Below are positions 41,766-52,032 of a DNA stretch of 64,000 nt, piece after piece; within the stretch, counting starts at the first letter, position 1; each line of letters opens with the position of its first letter. The DNA lies in the NCBI GenBank assembly GCA_015179045.1, contig WHUZ01000067.1, positions 62,001 to 126,000 on the forward strand, given 5' to 3'. Position numbers and translations under genes: made by a program. The stretch is from Kalaharituber pfeilii (lineage: Eukaryota; Ascomycota; Pezizomycetes; Pezizales; Pezizaceae). The notes beneath the pieces are model-generated. The model was not told where the DNA came from. It worked only from the letters and a program-made list of their open reading frames with translations, and made no database searches.

Positions 41766-44700
41766 AACTGAATACATGATATACGCCACTTATATGTAAT
41801 ATTACCTGGATCTCCTTCCCGTACAAAAGTAAATCATATAGATACTAAGACTCCGGAGATACATTTACTAAGCAGGGTTGCACCTCCAGAGTCTGAAGTA
41901 AGTTAAGGTTCCATATAAACAAAACTAAATATATACTGAAAAGCTACTTATATGTGGCAATACCTAAATAAATTTTTATAGATCCCGAGACTGCAGAGAT
42001 TTACCGACTAAGGGGTTAACACCGGGAGTGTGAAATAATCTCAATGTTCTCATAAAAACTGTTATTAAATACATGCTGCAAAATACTTACATGTAGTATA
42101 CCTAAATCCCCTCATGCAAAGTAAATCCATAGAGATACCGAGACTCTGGAGATAGGTGGACCAAGCAGAGGTTGACTCGGGTCTGAAATAACATCAAGGT
42201 TCTCATATAAACTGTTATTAAATACATGCTGGAAACTACTTACATCTAGTAATACCTAAATCCTCTCACACAAAGTAAATCCATATAGATACCGAGACTC
42301 CGGAGATAGATTTACCATGCAGTTGTTGACCCGGGGGTCTGAAAAAACGTCAAGGTCTCATATAAACTGTTATTAAATACGTGATGGAAACTACTTACAT
42401 CTAGTATTACCTAAATCCCCTTCCACAAAGTAAATTCATATAGATACTAAGACTCCGGAGAGAGATTTACCAACCGGGGGGGTTGACACCAGGGGTCTGA
42501 AATAACGCCAAGGTTCTCATAAAAACTGTTATTAAATACATGCTAGAAACTACTTCCATGTAGTATACCTAAATCTCCTCGCACAAAGTAAATTCATGTA
42601 GATACCAAGGCTCCGGAGATAGATTTACCAAGTGGGAGGTTGACACCGGGGGTCTGATATCAGTAAAGGTTCTCATATAAACAGTCATTAAATACATGCT
42701 GGGAATCTATTTACATCTAGTATTACCTAAATCCCCTTACACAAAGTAAATCCATATTTAGATACTGAGATGCTGGAGATAGATTTACCACACATGGTTA
42801 CACTCTGGGGGCTCTAAAGTAAGTTAAGGTTCTCGTATAAACAGCTATTGAATCAAGTACATGCTAGGAACTACTTACATGTAATACCTAAATCCTCTTG
42901 CACAAAGTAAATCCATATAGATACCGAGACTCCGGAGACAGATGTACCAAGTGGGGGGTTGACCGGGGGGTTTCTGGTAAGTTAAGGGTCTCATATAAAC
43001 TGTCATTAAATACATGCTAACAACTACTTACATTTAGTATTACCTAAATCCCCTCGTATAAAGTAAATTCATATAGATACCGACACTCCGGAGATAGATG
43101 TACCAAGCGGGGGTTGGCCCCGGGGGTCTCATATCAGTAAAGGTTCTCACATGAACAAGTCTGAATACATGCTGTAAAATACTTACATCTAGTAATCCCT
43201 AAATCTCCTCCTCGTACAAAAAAAGGCTCAGCTGGGGGCTGGTTTACTAACAGTAAATCCATATAGATATCGAGACTCCGGAGATAGAGTTACCATGCAG
43301 GGCTGCACCACGGGGGCTCTGATATAGGTCGAGGTATCCGAGAAACAAAACTGAATACATACTGGAAACTACCTGCATGTAGTAATACCTAAATCCTCTT
43401 GCACAGAGTAAATTCATGTAGATACTAAGACTCCGGAGAGAGATTTACTAAGTGGGGTTGATACCGGGGGTCTGATATAAGTCGAAGTATCCGAGAAACA
43501 AAACTGAATACATGCTGTAAAATACTTACATCTAGTAATACCTAAATCCCTTACACAAAGTAAATCCATATAGATACCGAGACTCCGGAGTTAGAGTTAC
43601 CAAGCAGGGGTTGATTCCACGGGTCTGAAATAACGCCAAGGTTCTCATATAAACTGTAATTAAATACATGCTGGAAACTACTTACATGTAGTAATACCTA
43701 TATCCTCTTGCACAAAGTAAATTCATATAGATACCGAGACTGCAGAGATAGATTTACCATGCAGGGCTGCGCCACGGGAGCTCTAAAGTAAGTTAAGGTC
43801 TCATATAAACAAAACTGAATACATGCTGTAAAATACTTACATTTAGTAACACCTAAATCCCCTCGCACAAAGTAAATCCATATAGATACCGAGACTCCAG
43901 AGATAGATTTACTAAGTGGGGTTGACCCCGGAGGGTTCTGACATAAGTCAAGGTCCTCATACACATAATACTGAATATATGCTGTAAACCATTTATTTGT
44001 AGTATTACCTGAAATCCTCCTCTTACAAAGTAAATCCATATAGATACCGAGACTCCGGAGATAGATTTACTAAGTGGGGTTGATATTGGGGGTCTGAAAT
44101 AATGTCAAGTCTTGTATAAACTGTTAAATACATGCTGGGAACTACTTACATCTAGTAATACCTAAATCCTCTCACACAAAGTAAATCCATATTCAAATAC
44201 CGAGACTCCGAAGAAAGATTTACCAAGTGGGAGGTTGGCCCCGGGGTCTGAAAAAACGTCAAGGTCCTCATATACATAATACTGAATATATGCTGTAAAC
44301 AATTTATTTGTAGTAATACCTAAATCCTCTTGCACAAAGTAAATTCATGTAGATACTGAGACTGTAGAGATAGATTTACCCCACAGGGCTGCACCACAGG
44401 GGCTCTGATATAAGTGGAGATATCAGAGAAACAAAACTGAATACATGCTGGGAATCTATTGACATCTAGTAATCCCTAAATCCCCCCTCGCACAAAGTAA
44501 ATCCATATAGATACCGAGACTCCGGAGATAGAGTTACCATGCAGAGCTGCACCACGGGAGCTCTGACATGAGTCGAGGTATCAGAGAAACAAACTGAATA
44601 CATGCTGTAAAAGACTTACATCTAGTAATCCCTAAATCTCCTCGTACAAAAGTAAATTCATGTAGATACCGAGACTCCGGAGATAGAGTTACCACGCAGG

Positions 44701-47700
44701 GCTGCACCACGGGGGCTCTGATATAAGTCGAGGTCTCTGAGAAACAAAACTGAATACATGCTGTCAACTACTTCCGTATAGTATACCTAAATCCTCTCCT
44801 CGCACAAAGTAAATTCATGTAGATACCGAGACCCCAGAGATAGAATTACCATGTAGGGCTGCACCACGGGGGCTCTGATATAAGTTCAGGTATCAGCGAA
44901 ACAAAACTGAATACATACTGAAAGCTACTTATATCTAGTAATACCTAAATCCCCTCGCCCAAAGTAAATCCATATTTAGATACCGAGACTCCGGAGATAG
45001 AGTTACCATGCAGGGCTGCACCACGGGAGCTCTGATACAAGTCGAGATAACAGAGAAACAAAACTGAATACTTGCTAGAAACTACTTACATCTAGTATTA
45101 CCTAAATCCTCTTGCACAAAGTAAATCCATATTTAGATACCAGGACTCTAGAGATAAAGTTACCATGCAGGGCTGCACCACGGGAGCTCTGATATAAGTC
45201 GAGGTATCCAAGAAATAAAACTGAATACATGCTGTAAAATACTTACATCTAGTAATACCTAAATCCCCTCGCACAAAGTAAATCCATATTTAGATACTGA
45301 GATGCTGGAGATAGATTTACCAAGCGGGGGTTGGCCCCTGGGTCTGAAATAACGTCAATGTTCTCATATAAACTGTCATTAAATACATGCTAGAAAGTTT
45401 ACATCTAGTATTACCTAAATCCTCTCATACAAAAGTAAATTCATGTAGATACCGAGACTCCGGAGATAGAGTTACCATGCAGGGCTGCACTCTGATATAA
45501 GTCGAGGTATCAGAGAAACAAAACTGAATACATACTATAAACTACTTACATGTAGTAATACCTCAATCCCTTACACAAAGTAAATCCATATAGATACCAA
45601 GACTGCGAAGACTTAATAGCCAAGGAGTTGACACTGGGGTTCTGAAATAACATCAAGGCCCTCATATAAACTGTTATTAAATACATGCTGTTAAATACTT
45701 ACATGTAGTATACCTGAATCCTCTTCTCGTACAAAGTAAATCCATATAGATACCAAGACTGCGAGGACTTAATAGCCAAGGAGTTGACACTGGGGTTCTG
45801 AAATAACATCAAGGTACTCATATAAACAGCTATTAAATACATACTGTAAACTACTTACATGTAGTATACCTGAATCCTCTTCTTGTACAAAGTAAATCCA
45901 TATAGATACCAAGACTGCGAGGACTTAATAGCCAGGGAGTTGACACTGGGGTTCTGAAATAACATCAAGGTACTCATATAAACAGCTATTAAATACATGC
46001 TGGAAACTACTTACATCTAGTATTACCTAAATTCTCTCCTCGCACAAAGTAAATCCATATAGATACCGAGACTTCGGAGATAGATGTACCAAGCGGGGGT
46101 TGACACTAGGGGTCTGAAATAACGCCAAGGTTCTCACATAAACTGCCATTAAATACATGCTGTAAAATACTTACATGTAGTAATACCTAGCTCCCCCTCG
46201 CAAAAGTAAATTCATGTAGATACCGAGACTCCGGAGATAGAGTTACCAAGCGAGGATTGACACCGGGGGTCCGAAATATGTTAAGGTTCTCGTATAAACT
46301 GCTATTAAATATATGCTGTAAAATACTTACATGTAGTATACCTAAATCCTCTCGCACAAAGTAAATCCATATAGATACCTCAACCCCAGAGATAGAGTTA
46401 CCATGCAGGGCTGCACCACGGGGGCTCTGATATAAGTCGAGCTATCAGAGAAACAAAACTGAATACATGCTAAAAACTACTTACATCTAGTAATACCTAA
46501 ATCCCCTTGCAGAAAGTAAATCCATATAGATACTGAGACTCCGGAGATAGAGTTACCATGCAGGGCTGCACCACGGGGGCTCTGATATAGGTCGAGCTAT
46601 CAGAGAAACAAAACTGAATACTTCCTGGAAACTACTTACATTTAGTATTACCTGAATCCCCTCGCACAAAGTAAATTCATATAGATACCTCGACCCCAGA
46701 GATAGAGTTACCATGAAGGGCTGCACCACGGGGGCTCTGATATAAGTCGAGGTATCAGAGAAACAAAACTGAATACATACTGTAAAGTTGTACATGTAGT
46801 ATATCTAAATCCTCTCGCACAGAGTAAATCCATATAGATACCGAGACTCCAGAGATAGATTTACCAAGCGGGGGTTGGCCCCGGGGGTCTAATATCAGTA
46901 AAGGTTCTCACATGGACAAGTCTGAATACATGTTGTAAAATACTTAGATGTAGTATACCTAAATCCTCTCACACAAAGAAAATTCATGTAGATATCGAGA
47001 CTCCGGAGATAGAGTTACCATGCAGGGCTGCCCCACGGGGGCTCTGATATAAGTCGAGATATCAGAGAAACAAAACTGAGTACATGCTGTACAATACTTA
47101 CATCTAGTATACCTAAATCCCGTTGCACAAAGTAAATCCATATTAGATTCCGAGACTCCGGAGACAGATGTACCAAGCGGAGGTTGACACCGGGAGTATG
47201 AAATAATGTCAAGGTTCCCGTATAAAATGTTAATAAATACATGTTGTAAAATACTTCCCTGTAGTATACCTAAATTCCCTCGTACAAAGTAAATCCATAT
47301 AGATACCGAGACTCCGGAGATAGAATTACCACACAGGGCTGCACCACGGGGGCTCTGATATAAGCCGAGGTATCAGAGAAACAAAACTGAATACATGCCG
47401 TAAACTACTTACATGTAGTAATACCTAAATCCCCTCACACAAAGTAAATCCATATAGATACCGAGACTCCGGAGATAGAGTTACCACACAGGGTTGCACC
47501 CCAGGGGCTCTGAAGTAAGTTAAGGTTCTCATATAAACTGTCCTTAAATACATGCTAGAAACTACTTACATGTAGTAATACCTAAATTCTCTTGCACAAA
47601 GTAAATTCATGTAGATACCGAAACTCCGGAGATAGATTTACCAAGCGGAGACTGCCCCCGGGGGTCTAATATCAGTAAAGGTTCTCACATGAACAAAACT

Positions 47701-49648
47701 GAATACATACTCTAAAGATGTACATGTAGTATACCTAAATCCCCTCGTACAAAGTAAATTCATGTAGGTACCAAGGCTCTGGAGATAGATATTCCAAGCA
47801 GGGGGTTGACACCGGGGGTCTAATATCAGTAAAGGTTCTCACATGAACAAGTCTGAATACATGCTGGGAATCTATTTACATCTAGTGATACCTAAATCCT
47901 CTTGCACAAAGTAAATCCATATACATACCGAGACTCCGGAGATGGATTTACCAACCGGGGGTTGACCCCGGGGGTCTAATATCAGTAAAGGTTCTCACGT
48001 GAACAAGTCTGAATACATGCTGGAAACTACTTACATCTAGTATTACCTAAATCCCCTCACATAAAAAAAATCCATATAGATACCGAGACTCCGGAGATAG
48101 AGTTACTATGCAGAGCTGCACCACGGGGGCTCTGATATAGGTCGAGGTATTCGAGAAACAAAACTGAATACATGCTAAAAACTACTTACATTTAGTATTA
48201 CCGAAATCCTCTCCTCGTACAAAAGTAAATCTATATAGATACCGAGACTCCGGAGATAGAGTTACTATGCAGAGCTGCACCACGGGGGCTCTGATATAGG
48301 TCGAGGTATTCGAGAAACAAAACTGAATACATGCTGGAAACTACTTACATCTAGTAATACCTGGATCCGGCTCGTACAAAAGTAAATCCATATTCAAATA
48401 CCGAGACTCCGGAGGTAGATTTACCATGCAGGGCTGCACCACGGGGGCTCTGATATAAGTCGAGGTATCCGAGAACCAAAACTGAATACATGCTGGGAAT
48501 CTATTTACATCTAGTATTCCCTAAATCCTCTCCTCGCACAAACTAAAGTCATATAGATACCAAGACTGCAGAGATAGATTTACCATGCAGGGCTGCACCA
48601 CGGGGGCTCTGATATAAGTCGAGATATCAGAGAAACAAAACTGAATACATGCTAAAAACTACTTACATGTAGTAATACCTAAATCTTCTCCTCGCACAAA
48701 GTAGATTCCGAGACTGCGAAGATCTACCAAGCGGGCATTGACCCCCCCCCCCTACCCGGAAGTCGGCTATAACTGAATAACTATCCCTTGATATCCTCCC
48801 TGCAAAAAGTAAATTCTTGATACTGAGACCGAATAGGGACATCTACAAAGCGGGGGGCTGAACCCCCCCCCCACACCCGGGGTCACTTACAAATAAAGGG
48901 GTTCCGCTATAGCCTGAACACGTCCCAAGAGTTTTGTGTAGTATACCTGGATTCCATCGTCTGAAGTAATTCCCGGTCAGACCGTACACATCAGGGAGGT
49001 CCTTACCACCCAACCGGGGGTGGGGGGGAGGGCTGCTTTGCTAAGGGCCTCTTAGAAGTGACCCTCTTCATTGAGATAGAATGCGGAGATGACTGGTTTC
49101 ATTTTCCCCAGTGCTGAAAGTATCATGTTGATTGAATGGATGAGACTCTTGCTCCAAGATTTCGTATGTAGTTTGGTAGTCACTCGTGATCAACTTGGTT
49201 ACGAGACTAGATCAACTTCTAAGTTGCATAGACATATTGTAATGCAGCATTCTTGTATTGATAATCCTATCTATACCTAACAATACAATGAATAACTAAA
49301 AATCGGACTCAGCTTATCGGTTGGCCAGGCCACTGCACATTCAGTGCATGCCCATCTCAACAACTCTATAGCCATCATCATTGTCCGGAGGAGGTACTGC
49401 AAAGCAGTACCAGAAACACAAACAAAGATGATGGGTATTCTTCGTGATGTTCGGTAGGAAAAGCTGTCACCCGAATAACCTACCCCAATTTACCCCCTGC
49501 TACCCCTGACTTCAAGTCTCCATGTGGTGTACTGCATAGCTCCAAAGCCCCTGATTGCTGCTACTCTCAGGCAACTCTAGCATTTCCAGTGTCCCATTGA
49601 CTCTAATGGCCTTTTGTTGCCGGGGTTCTTTTATAATTTGTTGTCTAT

Positions 49649-49829
49649 CCTGCCTAGCGGATATCCGGGAAACTATAAAACCTGCTATCGAGCCTCTTCT
49701 ACTTTGCGCAGGAAGCAAAAGTAGAGGAGGGAGGATAGCAGGTAGCACACGGTTAGCATCAGAGCAATTTGGAGACAAAGCGGGATACTTACCGTTTATG
49801 AGAACGAAGAAAGTGGATTGCTAGGCAGG
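49649..49829 (-). ncRNA. structured intron-like unit 1
   Basis: Outer stem CCTGCCTAGC (49649-49658) pairs with GCTAGGCAGG (49820-49829). The inner stem CCTGCTATC (49681-49689) pairs with GATAGCAGG (49734-49742), with a further hairpin CTCTTCTACTTT / AAAAGTAGAGGAG inside. On the minus strand GGTAAGTA (49786-49793) is a perfect 5' splice-site word and GATGCTAACC (about 49751-49760) a branch-site word, followed by the hairpin and CGATAGCAG as a possible acceptor. It is one of three units sharing this order. Typed ncRNA only for its structure: a hairpin-bearing intron or small element are the alternatives. Confidence 0.55.
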
Positions 49830-50332
49830 AGATGCTGGTGTGACTGATAGAACCCATAATGTCGGAGATCTCGGGGAAGGCGCTTGAGTCTTGGGAAAAC
49901 TGGAAGCTTGGTTGCTTTCTGAGAGGGTTAGCAAACACCGAGTGTCCCTCTCCCGAAGGATCATTGGGACATAGAACTCGGGGGGGCAAAATGTAGGAAC
50001 TAGCAATCCCTGCGGAGACTGAAGTCCTTGGGGTTCCATGAGTATCGACGAAGGCCCGATTTTGTTTTGGCCTTATGGGTCAATTGCTTCCTTTGGGGAT
50101 TTCCGATTCGTGTATCCTCGCCGTATAGGCTATAGGCTTGTTTTGACATAGCGAGAATACACATCCCTAGGTAAGCAATCAACCCTATTACCCTCTCTCT
50201 CCGGAATGGCCAGGCAGGACTCTCATAATGCTACTAACTCTCGGCGACCCGGCAAACCGGCTACCGCTGACTTCTCCTCCTATTGGGGATGCTGGAAATA
50301 CCTCGGGGAATTCTCCTAATTTCTCCAATACA

Positions 50333-50538
50333 TGCCTATGCTGCCTAGCATGATAAATCCGGGAACCTGGAAGACCTGCTATCGAGCGTCTCCTACCTCC
50401 CAGTTGTTGAAGGAGATAGAAGAAGGAGGATAGCAGGAACTGAATGGTTAACATCGGACAACTATAACATTTAAAGGTAGAAGAGATTACTTACCGTTCA
50501 GGAAGTGTGCTTGCATCTAAGCTAGGCAGGCATAGGCA
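50333..50538 (-). ncRNA. structured intron-like unit 2
   Basis: The outer stem is longer here: 50333-50349 (TGCCTATGCTGCCTAGC) pairs with 50521-50538 with one bulged base. The inner stem CCTGCTATC (50375-50383) pairs with GATAGCAGG (50429-50437). The minus strand has GGTAAGTAATC (50485-50495) and GATGTTAACC at about 50446-50455. An open minus-strand frame (to 50829) leads up to the GGTAAGT with codons LCLPSLDASTLPER, so the unit could be an intron of a decayed gene. Confidence 0.55.
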
Positions 50539-50689
50539 AGGCTGCAATACTGGCAGCAGGAGAATAATAAGCTGCAAAACCGGCAGCATGAAACGACGGG
50601 CTGCAATACCGGCAGCCAACACAGCAGAGCCCCGGCAGGAATCCTCGAAGTCTGGAAACCGGAAGCGGAGTCTGTGAGAGTAGCAGCGA

Positions 50690-50820
50690 GAGCCCTGAAA
50701 AATAAAGAGGAACGACGTGGAATCCTTAGTCTCTGGCGTTGAGACCAGAGGGTCCTTAGTCTCTCGTTTTGAGACCAGAGGGACCTTGGTCTCCGGTGTT
50801 GAGACCAGAGGGATTCCAAA
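50690..50820. repeat. three 33-bp tandem units with internal hairpin
   Basis: Units contain TTAGTCTCTGGCGTTGAGAC or variants and GAGACCAGAGGG; each can fold on GGTCTC/GAGACC. On the minus strand the 33-nt period is in frame and gives an 11-residue repeat of the type PLVSTPETKDS. Confidence 0.8.
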
Positions 50821-51133
50821 AGCTGGCAAGTACGGGAGGAGGGTGCAGATGTGGAATAATGGAGTCGTGGAGGGTTGACCGCTGCATAGGGTGTGTCGGT
50901 CTCGCCAAAGGCTATAACCATATTCTTAGGCGGAGACCAACAACAGCAAGCAGGTCAACCCAAACACCCGCCTTCACTGCGTACTGCCAGCTAAGGGATC
51001 TCGAAGCCAACCCGTGTGCTGCAATCCAGCATTGGTCCGAAACTTCTCCGCCTGAACGAAAGCCTGCACTTACCTGCCTCTGTGTCTCGACGGGGCTTCT
51101 ATATATTTCTTCCACAAGGGTTCCCTTGTTCCG

Positions 51134-51321
51134 TGCCTAGACAGCTGGTGGGGAAAGTCTGCTATCGATCTCTCCTGTTACTTCTGCTACGAGCTGGAGC
51201 AGATTTCACAGGAGAGGAAGGATAGCAGACACTACACGGTTAGCATCGGAGCACAAAAAAAGGATCAGGAGGCATTACTTACCGCCACAGATGGAGACAA
51301 GGCTTAGAAGCTGTCTAGGCA
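51134..51321 (-). ncRNA. structured intron-like unit 3
   Basis: Outer stem TGCCTAGACAGC (51134-51145) pairs perfectly with GCTGTCTAGGCA (51310-51321). Compared with unit 1 the sequence differs on both sides but pairing is kept. The inner stem CTGCTATC pairs with GATAGCAG (51221-51228), and two more helices are perfect: CTCTCCTGT/ACAGGAGAG and TCTGCT/AGCAGA. The minus strand has GGTAAGTAATG (51273-51283) and GATGCTAACC at about 51238-51247. Confidence 0.55.
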
Positions 51322-51932
51322 GGCGTCGAAAGCGGGAAATGAAGAATTGGGGATAGAAGCCATGCCGCAATGCTGGCGGCTCCTGGCCGCAATGGTGGCG
51401 GCTCAGAATCAGAGATAGAGGCAGACTTCGTCAGGGCAGGAGGAAATCCGGAACCAATGCATACGGAATTGCAGTGGGCCCTCTGGCTATCGAGTCCCTT
51501 GCAACGGGGATCCCTGGCCAGGGTCCGGGAGAGGGTATCATGGAGGGGGAACGTGGATGGGGGTTTGGGGGACAGCTTTCCTGTGGGGTATTCAGTGCCC
51601 GCGCCCGCTGAACTTACAGGCCCCTGGGGCAGGCACGGGCAAAGGTGGTGATCAGGGAGCTGTGTGGGTGAGGAAAAGTGGGGTGGTGGATGTCGTGGGG
51701 GGTGCCTGCGGGGCGCCCACAGGGTTCTGGCGGCCCGGGCCTAAAAGAGGGCTTAGGGCTCAGGGCTTAGGGCGGAGCGGTCCCAGGGGGAGGGGCGGCA
51801 GGGCGGGCGACTTTGCCTTCCTAGTCGCATGCCAAGTCCCACCTGCCTTAGTCAGACCTCGCACTAGAGTCGAAGCATTCTGTGTGCTACTAAGTGATGG
51901 TAGAGGGTCTTGGCATGAACTCTAATTGTATC
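51322..51932. other. GC-rich interval without a supported gene
   Basis: Locally GC-rich (for example 51690-51800) compared with the flanking sequence. Open frames exist on the plus strand but they are low-complexity Gly/Arg/Pro-rich with no motif, so I do not call a gene. Confidence 0.45.
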
Positions 51933-51945
51933 CAGTATGCAGTAC

Positions 51946-52019
51946 TTTTTTATATATATCATCACTCGTGTGCCGCCCTTAGCCTCGTCCCCAGTGCCGC
52001 CCTGTGGGCCATGACGAGG
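51946..52019 (-). mobile_element. family A insertion, head-to-tail dimer
   Basis: Flanked by a perfect 13-bp duplication CAGTATGCAGTAC (51933-51945, 52020-52032). On the minus strand the insert reads CCTCGTCATGGCCCACAGGG, a first partial unit, then a second ACGAGGCTAAGGGCGGCAC unit, ATGATATATA and a short A-tail. The GGGCGGCAC arm is present twice. Confidence 0.9.
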
Positions 52020-52032
52020 CAGTATGCAGTAC

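Larger units (their letters stand above)
39600..49080. repeat. degenerate tandem array, ~155-158 bp unit
   Basis: From about 40450, and most regularly 41570-48720, the same unit recurs in one orientation. Its landmarks are CTCATATAAAC, ACTGAATACATGCTGGAAAC, TACTTACATCTAGTAATACC, ACAAAGTAAATCCATATAG, GACTCCGGAGATAGA and a CGGGGGTTGACCCCGGGGG box. Distances between successive GACTCCGGAG boxes measured at 47310-47935 are 153-158 bp, giving about 45 units in the regular part. Units are diverged but not scrambled. Flanking degenerate units continue to about 49080. Short open frames in the array are periodic by-products, not genes. Confidence 0.93.

Noticed and set aside
43698..47242. Several 60-113 codon frames with similar peptide sequences on the minus strand
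   Set aside because: They recur with the array period and are translations of the tandem unit, not a gene family.
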